From: Hyphomicrobiales bacterium
GTDB lineage: Bacteria > Pseudomonadota > Alphaproteobacteria > Rhizobiales > Rhizobiaceae
Direction of reading: 5' to 3'
DNA: 64,000 nt
Assembly: GCA_900469345.1 (NCBI GenBank)
Contig: UBWZ01000002.1
Location: 224,849-288,848, forward strand
In this document: piece by piece, positions 20,852-29,559 of the stretch
Layout: the number at the start of each line of letters is the position of its first letter
How positions within the stretch are numbered: the stretch's first letter is position 1
Made by a program: the position numbers and the translations under genes
The notes under the pieces: model-generated
The model's database searches: none
What the model saw: only the letters and a program-made list of their open reading frames with translations
Told to the model about the DNA's origin: nothing

Positions 20852-21493
20852 TCAAAACACCAGAGACGACGACACCAGAAACGGCGTTCCATAAGGCTCG
20901 AAGGCGACCATGCTGACATCCGATACGACGGCCGGACGCTCCATGCTGGCGATCACGTCCTGGACGCGGTTGCAGTAACGCTTCGAGACCGGGTTCATAC
21001 GCTTGGCGGCATGACCGGCATTGTATTTGAGGATCGTGCTGCAGATCTCGCCGCTGCCGCGCTCCTGCGCGCCCGCCAGATATTTCATGCCGAACCGGAT
21101 ATTGGTCTCCGGGTCGTAGAGACCATAGTCGGGGCCCTCATAGCCCATCAGCCGAGCCGTCGCCGGCTTGACCTGCATAAGCCCAATCTCGCCCGCGCTG
21201 CCCTTCACCGTCGGCTTGTAATTGCTCTCGATCTGGACCACGGCCTGGGCAAGCTCGAAGGGCACGGCATATTCCGCGGCATACTTCGAAATAAGCTTGG
21301 TGTAGCGGGCCTGCCGGACCGAACGGCGTTCTTCCGGCGTGGCGATCGATGAGGGCGTTTCGCGGGTCTCCCACTGCGGGGCGGTGGGACTGGCGGATAC
21401 CGCAGTTTCCCCGCCGTCTTCGGCGCGCACGAGTTCGGTCCCCGCGGCGAGCATGGCAAAGCTCATCGCGGCAGCAACTGCCATAGTGTTCAT
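20852..21493 (-). CDS. Secreted SLT-type lytic transglycosylase
   Basis: The 213-aa protein has an N-terminal signal peptide (AVAAAMSFAMLAAGTELVRA) and one SLT/GEWL domain (about residues 70-190). The catalytic glutamate lies in VVQIESNYKP, followed by GEIGLMQVKPATA and ILKYNAGH, the usual motifs. It should cleave the glycan strand in the periplasm, releasing anhydro-muropeptides. It is transcribed alone; the gap of 231 bp to the amidase gene carries nothing recognisable. Confidence 0.87.
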   Translation of the reverse strand: MNTMAVAAAMSFAMLAAGTELVRAEDGGETAVSASPTAPQWETRETPSSIATPEERRSVRQARYTKLISKYAAEYAVPFELAQAVVQIESNYKPTVKGSAGEIGLMQVKPATARLMGYEGPDYGLYDPETNIRFGMKYLAGAQERGSGEICSTILKYNAGHAAKRMNPVSKRYCNRVQDVIASMERPAVVSDVSMVAFEPYGTPFLVSSSLVF

Positions 21494-21724
21494 GAATTAA
21501 GTCTGGCTCCGGACGTGCAGGCTCGCGAACATCGATACGCAGATGCTCCCGTGTCGCGTCGCCGGTAGACGGCGCGACTTTTGACGAACCTGGTCGTTTA
21601 TCTGTGCAACCCCGTCCTACATAGGCGTTGCGGCAAGTGCGCCTTTAGAGCCATCCAATGAGGAGATGGTGTGGCACGCGGCCGGAACGTGGATTTGCGA
21701 GGGAACCGAACGGCGCCTCAAACG

Positions 21725-22492
21725 TTAAGACTGGTCGAACTTCGGTAAGGAGCCGAGCAGCCGGTGCAGTGTGTCGATGGTCGAGAAATCGGCAGCGCCG
21801 TCGACGAGCGCCGGGCGGAAGTGCCGTTGAAAGGCTTCGACGACCCCTTTAGTGCGGTCGCAGAATTCACCAGTGACATCAACGCCGTAGCCGTAAAGGG
21901 CCAGCATACCCTGGAGCGCTTCCACGGGCTGGCCTCGGTCGCCGAGCTGGAAAAACCGGCCGCCACTGATTTGCGTCGGCGCTACCCAGTGGCCGACACC
22001 GTCAAGGTACAACTTCTGCCAGGGAAAATTTTCGCCCGGATCGACCTTGCGGACAGGTGCCACATCCGAGTGCCCGAGCACCCGTTCGGGTACGATCGAC
22101 CACCGTTCGCCGCAATCACGACACAATTGGACGACCGCATCGATCTGTTTTTCAGGAAAGGCTGGCAGTCCGCCTGGATGCCCCGCATTGGCGATCTCGA
22201 TCCCGATTGAACAGGAATTGATGTCGTCTTCGCCAGCCCACAGGCTTTTGCCCGCATGCCAGGCGCGCTTTTCTTCCGGGACGAGCTGCAGCACGCGCCC
22301 GTCCTCGTGGACGAAATAGTGGCTGGAGACCTGGCTCTCGGCGGCGCACAGCCAGTCCAGAGCCTGGTCGGCCGTTCCCATCCCGGTGTAGTGCAAGAGG
22401 ATCAGGTCCGGCCGGCGGCCATTGGCCCGCTCGCCGTGATTGGGGGAGGCCTTGACCGACGCGCCGGCATAGTCGGCGGCAAAGGCTGTCAT
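21725..22492 (-). CDS. N-acetylmuramoyl-L-alanine amidase, AmpD-like with PG-binding domain
   Basis: The 255-aa protein has an Amidase_2 domain: ILLHYTGMG gives the first zinc ligand His, then RAWHAGKS, and GHSDVAPVRKVDPG gives the second His and the Asp. A C-terminal PG_binding_1 domain (RGQPVEALQGMLALYGYGVD) follows. No signal peptide is evident, so a cytoplasmic AmpD-like role in recycling anhydro-muropeptides is plausible, although the PG-binding domain would also suit an envelope enzyme. ATG at 22492 overlaps the stop of the DnaJ-like gene as ATGA, so the two are translationally coupled. Confidence 0.88.
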   Translation of the reverse strand: MTAFAADYAGASVKASPNHGERANGRRPDLILLHYTGMGTADQALDWLCAAESQVSSHYFVHEDGRVLQLVPEEKRAWHAGKSLWAGEDDINSCSIGIEIANAGHPGGLPAFPEKQIDAVVQLCRDCGERWSIVPERVLGHSDVAPVRKVDPGENFPWQKLYLDGVGHWVAPTQISGGRFFQLGDRGQPVEALQGMLALYGYGVDVTGEFCDRTKGVVEAFQRHFRPALVDGAADFSTIDTLHRLLGSLPKFDQS

Positions 22493-23232
22493 GCGGCGCG
22501 GCGTTCTTTCTCGATCGCCGCATAGGCTGCGTTGAGAGCGGCCATGCGTTCATTGGCGGCGGCATGCAGTGTCGCCGGGACTCCGCGGGCAATCAGCCTG
22601 TCGGGGTGATGCTCCGAGACCAGCACGCGGTAATGCTTGCGAATGGTCGCAAAATCATCCTGGGGCGATACGCCCAGCACGAGATATGGGTCGGCCCCGT
22701 CCAGATGAACGTGCCGTGCCATGATTCGGCGAAAGTGCTGCTCGCTGATCAGGAAGATTTCGGCAATCCGTCCGAGGAAAACCAGTTCCTTCTCATGCAC
22801 CAGGCCGTCGGCCTTGGCGATGTGGAAGAGACCGTCGATGACGTTTTCAAGCATCGGGCAGTTTTCGACGGCACCGGTGCTGCACAGGTTGGCCAGCTTG
22901 GACGCGTAGGCCTCGTATCCTGCCACGTCCTGACGTGCGAGATTGTAGAGACGGGCGACGTTACGCGCCTCTTCGTCCGGAAAATCGAAGATCTGCTGGA
23001 AGGCTCTCACCTCCGCCTGCGAGACAATACCGTCCGCCTTGGCCATCTTCGCCGAGAGCGCGATGATGGCGACCGAGAAGGAAACCTGCCGGCGGGTTTC
23101 GGGATCGCCCTCGAACATCGTCCGGATGGCTTCGACGACCCGACCGAGCGTGTTGCCGGCAGCGTCGCCGATGGCGCCGAGCAGGCGCTCCCAGAGTGAG
23201 GAAATCTGAAGGCAGGCGAAATCGAAGATCAT
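22489..23232 (-). CDS. TerB/DjlA-like protein with C-terminal J domain
   Basis: The 247-aa product has a TerB-like helical region (SFSVAIIALSAKMAKADG and, later, FHIAKADGLVHEKELVFL, two metal-binding-like acidic repeats) and a C-terminal J domain: DPYLVLGVSPQDDFATIRKH, then VSEHHPD carrying the HPD motif needed to stimulate DnaK. This is the architecture of DjlA without an obvious membrane anchor. ATG at 23232 is chosen; the frame runs on upstream to 23415 without conserved features and no strong ribosome site was found, so the start is uncertain. It is coupled to the amidase gene. Confidence 0.8.
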   Translation of the reverse strand: MIFDFACLQISSLWERLLGAIGDAAGNTLGRVVEAIRTMFEGDPETRRQVSFSVAIIALSAKMAKADGIVSQAEVRAFQQIFDFPDEEARNVARLYNLARQDVAGYEAYASKLANLCSTGAVENCPMLENVIDGLFHIAKADGLVHEKELVFLGRIAEIFLISEQHFRRIMARHVHLDGADPYLVLGVSPQDDFATIRKHYRVLVSEHHPDRLIARGVPATLHAAANERMAALNAAYAAIEKERRAA

Positions 23233-23600
23233 GTCGCAAATGACCAGAAATCTCGGGTTTTTGCAAGGCAACAACGCGACTGCGAGAATTAAACTATGTT
23301 CATGTTTTTCGAACAATCCGCCCGCACTCCGGCAACGTAAGAATTTAACGCTTCCCATTACGCAAAGGGTCGGAGACCTTCTGGCACGCCCGGATACCAG
23401 TCCACCCCTGCCCACCCACGCTTCCTGGAATGTGTGATTCCTGTCTAATCGATTGAAGCTCTGCCTCGTTGGTGGTTGCGCGCGGAGCGTGCCCGGAGCG
23501 ATCCCATTTTTCTTCAGATTGTCACTTTACAGCCGTCCCCGCCTGTCGCATCCATGGCCGCATTTGAACCGGACGCGATGATGCCCATCAAGGAGGATCG
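23233..23600. promoter_or_regulatory. Divergent intergenic region djlA-like / pfp
   Basis: These 368 bp between divergent genes contain AT-rich patches (AATTAAACTATG, AAGAATTTAACG) in the half nearest the DnaJ-like gene and a GC-rich half before pfp. Short frames exist but none has a credible start and family feature. The pfp ribosome site AAGGAGGATCG (about 23590-23600) is strong. Confidence 0.5.
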
Positions 23601-24812
23601 ATGGCCAAACAGAAAGTAGCAATGCTGACTGCAGGAGGCCTTGCGCCCTGCCTGTCGTCGGCCGTCGGCGGCCTGATCGAGCGCTACAGCGACATCGCGC
23701 CGGACGCAGAGTTGATCGCCTACCGCTCCGGATATCAGGGCGTGCTGCTCGGCGACCGCATCGAGATCACCCCGCAGATGCGCGAAAAGGCTCACCTTCT
23801 TCACCGCTTCGGCGGCTCGCCGATCGGCAACAGCCGCGTCAAGCTCACCAATGCCGCCGACTGCGTCAAGCGGGGACTCGTCAAGGAAGGGGAAAACCCT
23901 CTGCGCGTCGCGGCCGAAAGACTGGCATCCGACGGCGTTACGATCCTCCATACCATCGGCGGTGACGACACCAACACCACCGCGGCCGATCTGGCGGCCT
24001 ATCTAGGGGGCAATGGCTACGATCTCACGGTCGTCGGCCTGCCCAAGACCGTCGACAACGACGTGGTGCCGATCCGCCAGTCGCTCGGCGCCTGGACGGC
24101 AGCCGAAGTCGGTGCGCAGTTTTTCGACAACGTCTCCAACGAGCAGACCGCGGCACCCCGCTCGCTGGTCGTCCACGAGGTCATGGGGCGTCATTGCGGC
24201 TGGCTGACAGCGGCCACGGCGCGCGCCTATCTGCAGAAGACACGCGCCAACGAATACATGGACGGCATGTTGATGAATGCCGAGCTGAAGAGCATCGACG
24301 CCATCTACCTGCCCGAAACCGCCTTCGACCTCGACAAGGAAGCGGCCCGCCTGAAGCAGATCATGGACCGGCGCGGGTCGGTGACGCTGTTCGTATCGGA
24401 AGGTGCCTGCCTCGACGCGATTGTCGCCGAACGCGAGGCCGCCGGCGAGTCCGTCAAGCGGGATGCTTTCGGTCACGTCAAGCTCGACACCATCAATGTC
24501 GGCAACTGGTTCCAGAAGCAGTTCGCCTCGCTGCTCGGCGCCGACCGCTCAATGGTCCAGAAGTCCGGCTATTTCGCCCGCTCGGCCCCGGCCAACGGCG
24601 ACGACCTGCGGCTGATCCAGAGCATGGTGGACCTTGCCGTGCAGAGTGCGCTCGACAAGGTTTCGGGTGTCACCGGTCACGACGAAGGCCAGAACGGCAA
24701 GCTGCGCACGATCGAATTCCCGCGAATTAAGGGTGGAAAACATTTCGATCTGACGGCAAGATGGTTCACCGACGTAATGGACGTCATCGGGCAGCCCTTC
24801 CGGCCAGCCTGA
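23601..24812 (+). CDS. pfp: Pyrophosphate--fructose 6-phosphate 1-phosphotransferase
   Basis: This 403-aa enzyme phosphorylates fructose 6-phosphate reversibly using PPi instead of ATP. The phosphofructokinase fold is shown by MLTAGGLAPCLSS and PKTVDND (149-155). The GGDDTN at 120-125 has Asp at the position that is Gly in ATP-dependent enzymes, the accepted marker of PPi use. MGRHCGWLTA is the substrate loop. A strong ribosome site, AAGGAGGATCG, precedes ATG 23601. Rhizobia generally lack ATP-PFK and run the Entner-Doudoroff route, so this enzyme may work mainly in the gluconeogenic direction. Confidence 0.95.
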   Translation: MAKQKVAMLTAGGLAPCLSSAVGGLIERYSDIAPDAELIAYRSGYQGVLLGDRIEITPQMREKAHLLHRFGGSPIGNSRVKLTNAADCVKRGLVKEGENPLRVAAERLASDGVTILHTIGGDDTNTTAADLAAYLGGNGYDLTVVGLPKTVDNDVVPIRQSLGAWTAAEVGAQFFDNVSNEQTAAPRSLVVHEVMGRHCGWLTAATARAYLQKTRANEYMDGMLMNAELKSIDAIYLPETAFDLDKEAARLKQIMDRRGSVTLFVSEGACLDAIVAEREAAGESVKRDAFGHVKLDTINVGNWFQKQFASLLGADRSMVQKSGYFARSAPANGDDLRLIQSMVDLAVQSALDKVSGVTGHDEGQNGKLRTIEFPRIKGGKHFDLTARWFTDVMDVIGQPFRPA

Positions 24813-24855
24813 TGCTTGGAATGGCGGGGGCCGAAGGGCGCCCGGGAGGACTGGA

Positions 24856-25491
24856 ATGTCGACTTTTGGCTTGATCGCTTTCTCCGCGATGGCGATGCTC
24901 TTGATGGTCGTTCCAAGCCCGCTCTGCCGCTTCGCGGCAAGCTTCTCGCAGCAGCGCGGTCGTCGCGCCGCGCTGGTCACCATACCGGGGCTCGTCATCG
25001 GTTTCTGTCTGGCGACGGCGCTCGCGGCCGTGCCGCTGTTCGTGATTACCAGCGACTGGCCGCAGGTGACCGACCAGATCGCCGTCGCCGGCACGTGGAT
25101 TTTCGGCATCTATGTCGTCTACGCCTGCCTGCAGCCCGGCCGCAGGCAACCGATGGCTGACAATGACAACCTCCCCGAGCGACGCAATGTTCGGATCGTG
25201 GGGCTCCTCGTCCGGCACGCCGTGCTGTCGCCACGCTATGCGGTGGCGCTGTTTGCCATCATGCTGCAGGTCTGGAACTCCGCCCTTCCCTTCCTGCCGC
25301 AACTGGCCGCGATCGAGCTTGCCTGCGCCGCCGTGGCGGCTCTGGCTGCGGTTGTCCACGTGCTTTTGCCGCGCAGGTTCATGGACCGGACGCGCCGCGC
25401 CCGCCGTGCAAAACCAGCCTTGCGCAAGCCTCAGACTGTATTCATCGCCCGTCGCGCGGTGACGGCAGGCTATCGCCGCATTGCGGCCTGA
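24856..25491 (+). CDS. LysE/RhtB-like membrane protein, divergent
   Basis: The 211-aa polytopic protein begins MSTFGLIAFSAMAMLLMVVPSP, reminiscent of LysE/RhtB exporters where a conserved PGP follows the first helix. Further hydrophobic segments follow at about 40-64, 78-92, 118-140 and 144-165. The C-terminal 40 residues are basic and soluble rather than the usual last helix, and the helices are fewer than the six of canonical LysE. It may be a diverged exporter or a related small membrane protein. GGGAGGACTGG is a good ribosome site before ATG 24856, and the gene follows pfp by 43 nt. Confidence 0.55.
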   Translation: MSTFGLIAFSAMAMLLMVVPSPLCRFAASFSQQRGRRAALVTIPGLVIGFCLATALAAVPLFVITSDWPQVTDQIAVAGTWIFGIYVVYACLQPGRRQPMADNDNLPERRNVRIVGLLVRHAVLSPRYAVALFAIMLQVWNSALPFLPQLAAIELACAAVAALAAVVHVLLPRRFMDRTRRARRAKPALRKPQTVFIARRAVTAGYRRIAA

Positions 25492-25590
25492 AGGATAGCG
25501 GCTTGCCGGATGCCGCCTTATACGTTAATGAAATTCCACTTTACGGGGCATTTCGGGCGTTTGGGGTAACCATTTCATGAAAGCGACCCA

Positions 25591-26775
25591 ATGGCGGTAG
25601 TGGGATCCATCGGCCGAACGACGGCTGTGGCATTTGCGGTGTCTTCGGCTCTCGCGGCATGTTCAAGCGTCGATCATCAACAAAAGATGGCATCCGCCGA
25701 ACCGTCAGCCGTTTCGACCGGGTCCCCGGAAACGGCAAAGACCGAAGCGACCGCCCAGTATAGCTCGGCACTTCCTGTTTCGCCGGAAAACGGCACGAGA
25801 GTGTATGCGACCGCAAACCAGCCGACGGTGGAGCTTGCAAAGACCTCTCGCCTGCCGGTTCCGGTTCTCGCCGCAGCAGAGATCGTCCCCGTGCAGACGC
25901 TTGCCATGGCATCGCCCACGATGCCGCCGGTCGTGCCCTTCAAGCCGCAGCCGATCACGGCAGCCGTACAGCCGCCCGCTCCCTCGGTCGCACAGTCACT
26001 CGCTCAGACCAGCCCCGCAATTCAGCCCGCCTCGCAGCCGAAGACGCAGCAGATGGCCTCTCTTCAGCCGGCGGCCGTCGCTCCATCCACCGTCTTCCCG
26101 CCCGTTCCGGCAACGCCGGCTGCCGTTCCGGCGACCGGTTCAGCCAGCACCAAGACGGGCCGCATCGTGTCGCCGCTGGTGGCGCCCGCCGTCGCCTCGG
26201 GACAGATCTCGCCCGCGGCAGCCGAAGCCATCGCGCTCGACGAGAAGCAGCTGACGCCGGACATGGTGGCGCTGCAGTCGGTGGTGCCGATCCCGCGTCC
26301 CGACACCAGCACGCTGGCTTACGCGTCGGCGCCCCGCGCGGTCGCGGCCGTATCGGCGATCGACCGGAGCATGGAATTCCCGCCCGCACCCGGCGAGCCC
26401 AATCCGGCGACCGCGTCCGAAGCTTCGCCTGAACTGCTAAAGCTGATCAAGCGCTATGCCGGCCTCTATGGCGTTCCGGAATCGCTGGTGCACCGCGTCG
26501 TCCATCGGGAAAGCAAGTACGATCCCAAGGCCTATCACAAGAACGGCTATTGGGGCCTCATGCAGATCAAGTACGCGACGGCCAAGTCCATGGGTTACCA
26601 GGGCAAGCCGGAGGGTCTCCTCGATGCGGAGACGAACCTCAAATACGCAATCAAGTATCTGCGCGGTGCCTGGCTCGTGGCCGACAACCAGAACGACAAC
26701 GCCATCAAGCTTTATGCGCGCGGCTATTACAACGACGCCAAGCGCAAGGACATGCTGCAGGTCCTCGAAAAGTAA
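25591..26775 (+). CDS. SLT-type lytic transglycosylase lipoprotein
   Basis: The 394-aa product opens with a lipoprotein signal (SSALAACSS; Cys about residue 23), then a long Pro/Ala/Thr-rich linker (about 40-270) that would span from the outer membrane to the wall. It ends with an SLT domain (about 275-394) holding VVHRESKYDPKAYHKNG with the catalytic Glu, WGLMQIKYATAKSMGY and NLKYAIKYLRGAW. It should be an outer-membrane-anchored muramidase. The final GYYNDAKRKDM replaces the usual NAG motif region, so activity details may differ. The stop abuts the stop of the convergent next gene with no gap. Confidence 0.85.
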   Translation: MAVVGSIGRTTAVAFAVSSALAACSSVDHQQKMASAEPSAVSTGSPETAKTEATAQYSSALPVSPENGTRVYATANQPTVELAKTSRLPVPVLAAAEIVPVQTLAMASPTMPPVVPFKPQPITAAVQPPAPSVAQSLAQTSPAIQPASQPKTQQMASLQPAAVAPSTVFPPVPATPAAVPATGSASTKTGRIVSPLVAPAVASGQISPAAAEAIALDEKQLTPDMVALQSVVPIPRPDTSTLAYASAPRAVAAVSAIDRSMEFPPAPGEPNPATASEASPELLKLIKRYAGLYGVPESLVHRVVHRESKYDPKAYHKNGYWGLMQIKYATAKSMGYQGKPEGLLDAETNLKYAIKYLRGAWLVADNQNDNAIKLYARGYYNDAKRKDMLQVLEK

Positions 26776-28131
26776 TCAGGACCCCTGCCCGGTCGCCTTT
26801 GCGACCGCGCCGATGAGCGGCCCAACATCATAATGATCCGAAAAGGGCGTCAGGCCCATTCGCAGTACCACCAGGCTGAGCGCCGGATTGATCGCGATCG
26901 TCTGGCCGTCGTGCCCCTGCATCATGAACGTGCCCGCCGGAATAAAGGGGTTGCCTGGTAAGGGAAGCCAGGTCTGCATGCGCGAATAGCGTCCCCCGGA
27001 ATGGACATTGGCGGACTGCATCATTTCCACGGTTTCCGCCGGCAAAAGGCGCTGCCCCTTCCAGACACCGTCCTGGGCAAGCATCAGGGCGAAACGCGCC
27101 CAGTCCCGTGCCGTCGCGTAGAGATAGGAACTGCCCGCGAACGTCCCCTTGATATCCGTTTCGAGCACAGCACTTTCCATGCCGAGCGGTCCGAACAGGG
27201 CGTCCGCCGGAAAGCTCGATGTTTCGGTGGGCGCCAGCCGGTTCATCCAGATGCGCGCCAGCAGAACGGCCGTTCCCGATGAATAGGTGAAGCGCGAGCC
27301 GGCTGCTCCCACCAGCGGCTTCGACGCTGCGAATGCCGCCTGGTCGTCTTCCAGATAGAGCATGCGGGTCACGTCGGCGACGGCGCCATAGTCCTCGTCG
27401 AAGGCAAGTCCGCTCTCCATCGCAAGCAGGCTGGCAAGCGTGATGTCGCGACGCTGGTCGCCCCGCCACTCCGGCAGCAGATCACGATCCCCGAGCGAAA
27501 GCTTTCCGGCCGCAAGCACACGGCCGAGAATGGCGGCGTTGACCGTCTTCGTCATCGACCACCCAAGCAGCGGAACGTCCTTCGTGAACCCGTCGCCGTA
27601 GCGTTCGCCAACGATGCGTCCATTCTTGACGACGACCACGGCGCGCATTCCCGAACCGGTCAAAGTAGTGTCTGAAAGAACCGACGCAACTGCCTCATCC
27701 GTAGCGACCTCTTCGCCCTCGGGCCATGGCGCGGACGGCTGTCCAGCCGCCACAACTGGGATGGCTGGCGGCGTAACCCTCGCCGTGTCCTGCGGCGTGC
27801 TGGTGACGGCGCAGCCCGCGCCCGGCCGGTAAACCGCGTCATTGCCGGCAACAAAGCCGAGAAGCGCTGCATGGACGCGACCGCCCTCCCGATCCACCGC
27901 CACCCGCATCAGCCGCAAGAGCGGATTTCCCGGCGCCTGCACATCGGTGGAAAGAACGACATTGGCATCGCGACCGGCAAGGAAGACGTTAGAGCAGACG
28001 ATCTTTGCCGCATAGCCGCTTCCGACCCGCAGCAGTTCCGGTGGCTGCAACCACAGCCAGCCCACGACACCGACCACCAGGACAAGGAGGCCAACGCCCA
28101 GGACTTTCAAGCTTCGCAGCGCCAACCGCAT
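26776..28131 (-). CDS. Serine hydrolase of the beta-lactamase/PBP fold, membrane-anchored
   Basis: The 451-aa protein has an N-terminal membrane helix (LKVLGVGLLVLVVGVVGWLWL) and a C-terminal beta-lactamase-class-C-like domain. GWSMTKTVNAA holds the SxxK nucleophile, FTYSSGTAVLLA the YxS/N motif, and MMQGHDGQT the third motif region (HDG in place of KTG/HxG). Similar proteins include esterases and 6-aminohexanoate-dimer hydrolases. The real substrate is unknown, and beta-lactamase activity should not be assumed. It is divergent from btaA and convergent, end to end, with the transglycosylase gene. Confidence 0.82.
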   Translation of the reverse strand: MRLALRSLKVLGVGLLVLVVGVVGWLWLQPPELLRVGSGYAAKIVCSNVFLAGRDANVVLSTDVQAPGNPLLRLMRVAVDREGGRVHAALLGFVAGNDAVYRPGAGCAVTSTPQDTARVTPPAIPVVAAGQPSAPWPEGEEVATDEAVASVLSDTTLTGSGMRAVVVVKNGRIVGERYGDGFTKDVPLLGWSMTKTVNAAILGRVLAAGKLSLGDRDLLPEWRGDQRRDITLASLLAMESGLAFDEDYGAVADVTRMLYLEDDQAAFAASKPLVGAAGSRFTYSSGTAVLLARIWMNRLAPTETSSFPADALFGPLGMESAVLETDIKGTFAGSSYLYATARDWARFALMLAQDGVWKGQRLLPAETVEMMQSANVHSGGRYSRMQTWLPLPGNPFIPAGTFMMQGHDGQTIAINPALSLVVLRMGLTPFSDHYDVGPLIGAVAKATGQGS

Positions 28132-28242
28132 CCGTCACCTCATCTTCATCGACCACCATGGAAGCAGGTTTGCGTGTCGGATGGAAGACCGTGTGCTGCC
28201 GCAGCAACGCTCAGGCGGTCAGCCACAGCTGCGCCGGCAAAG

Positions 28243-28260
28243 GCGTCATCTGGCTGTTGC
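28243..28260 (+). promoter_or_regulatory. Pho-box-like sequence upstream of btaA
   Basis: GCGTCAT-CTGG-CTGTTGC shows the 7-4-7 layout of a PhoB box (consensus CTGTCAT-N4-CTGTCAC), with 10 of 14 half-site bases matching by eye. It lies 48 bp before the btaA ATG. DGTS synthesis genes of Sinorhizobium are known to be PhoB-controlled, so the site makes sense, but the match is imperfect. Confidence 0.45.
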
Positions 28261-28308
28261 ATGAAGGGTCTAGATGCGGCGGAACCCAGCGAACCAAGGG
28301 GATTCGAC

Positions 28309-29556
28309 ATGGCTGACATTGCGCACGAGGCCGGCTTTCGGAAAAACCATAAACTGAGGGATGCCCTGCTTCAGCATAAGGCACTCTCACGCCAGGGATT
28401 TTCCGAGCGATTGTTCGGACTTCTGTTTTCAGGGCTTGTCTATCCGCAGATCTGGGAGGATCCCGATGTGGATATGGAAGCCATGGGACCGCTCGAAAAC
28501 CTGTCGATCGTCACCATCGCGTCGGGCGGCTGCAACATGCTGGCCTATCTTGCGCGCTCGCCGAAGCGGATAGACGTGGTCGATCTCAATCCGCACCATG
28601 TGGCGCTGAACCGTCTCAAGCTCGCGGCCTTCCGGCATCTGCCGAGCCATGGCGACGTGGTGCGCAAGTTCGGCATGGCCGGACTGCGCTCCAACAGCAA
28701 GAGCTTCGACCTGTTCATCGCGCCGCATCTCGATCCGGTGACCCGCGCCTATTGGCAGAAGCGATCCCTGCTCGGCCGTCGCCGTGTCGGCACCTTCGAC
28801 CGCAACATCTACAGGACCGGCCTGCTCGGCCGGTTCATCGGCGCCGGCCACTTGATCGCCCGCCTGCACGGCGTCGATCTTAACGAGATGGTCAAGGCGA
28901 ATTCGCTGCGTGAGCAGCGTCAGTTCTTTGACTGCCAGATTGCGCCTCTGTTCGACAAGCCGCTGATCCGCTGGATCACCAGCCGCAAGAGCTCGCTGTT
29001 CGGCCTTGGCATACCGCCGCAGCAATATGACGAACTGGCGAGCCTGGCCGCCGACGGCTCGATCGCGCCGGTGCTGCGCCAGCGGCTGGAAAAGCTGGCC
29101 TGCCACTTCCCCCTGCGCGAAAACTATTTCGCCTGGCAGGCTTTTGCGCGGCGCTACCCGAATGCCAATGAGGGTAGTCTGCCGACCTACCTCAAGGCCG
29201 AGAACTACCATGCCATCCGCGCCAATACCGACCGCGTGGCGGTGCATCACGCCAGCTTCACCGAAATCCTCAGGCAGAAGCCGTCTGCATCGGTGGATCG
29301 CTACGTCCTTCTCGACGCCCAGGACTGGATGACCGAGGAACAGCTCGATGCGCTCTGGTCAGAGATCACCCGGACGGCGGCGCACGGCGCCCGCGTGATC
29401 TTCCGGACCGCGGCGGAAAGAAGCGTGATCGACGGCAAGCTTGCCCCGGCGCTTCTCGATCGGTGGGCCTATCTCGACGTTCGCTCGCAGGAGCTTACGC
29501 TGCAGGACCGCTCGGCCATCTACGGGGGCTTCCACATCTACACCCTTAAGGATTGA
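28309..29556 (+). CDS. btaA: BtaA, SAM:diacylglycerol 3-amino-3-carboxypropyltransferase
   Basis: BtaA transfers the 3-amino-3-carboxypropyl group of SAM to diacylglycerol, making diacylglyceryl homoserine, the first step to the betaine lipid DGTS. The 415-aa product (DUF3419 family) has SGLVYPQIWEDPDVDMEAMG, the SAM-site-like IVTIASGGCNMLAYLA, VDLNPHHVALNRLK and, late, VLLDAQDWM, matching BtaA of Sinorhizobium as remembered. ATG at 28309 has AAGGGG 8 nt upstream. An in-frame ATG at 28261 would add 16 residues and overlap the Pho-box-like site. It is followed 3 nt later by btaB. Likely induced by phosphate starvation. Confidence 0.92.
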   Translation: MADIAHEAGFRKNHKLRDALLQHKALSRQGFSERLFGLLFSGLVYPQIWEDPDVDMEAMGPLENLSIVTIASGGCNMLAYLARSPKRIDVVDLNPHHVALNRLKLAAFRHLPSHGDVVRKFGMAGLRSNSKSFDLFIAPHLDPVTRAYWQKRSLLGRRRVGTFDRNIYRTGLLGRFIGAGHLIARLHGVDLNEMVKANSLREQRQFFDCQIAPLFDKPLIRWITSRKSSLFGLGIPPQQYDELASLAADGSIAPVLRQRLEKLACHFPLRENYFAWQAFARRYPNANEGSLPTYLKAENYHAIRANTDRVAVHHASFTEILRQKPSASVDRYVLLDAQDWMTEEQLDALWSEITRTAAHGARVIFRTAAERSVIDGKLAPALLDRWAYLDVRSQELTLQDRSAIYGGFHIYTLKD

Positions 29557-29559
29557 CGC

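Noticed and set aside
19466..21352. 628-codon plus-strand open frame
   Set aside because: Spans antisense to rnpB, the FAD oxidoreductase and a transglycosylase gene; its length is a GC effect.
26776..28131. Beta-lactamase resistance gene
   Set aside because: The fold and SxxK/YxS motifs are shared by many esterases and amide hydrolases; the third motif is HDG rather than KTG, and a membrane anchor precedes the domain. No evidence for drug hydrolysis.
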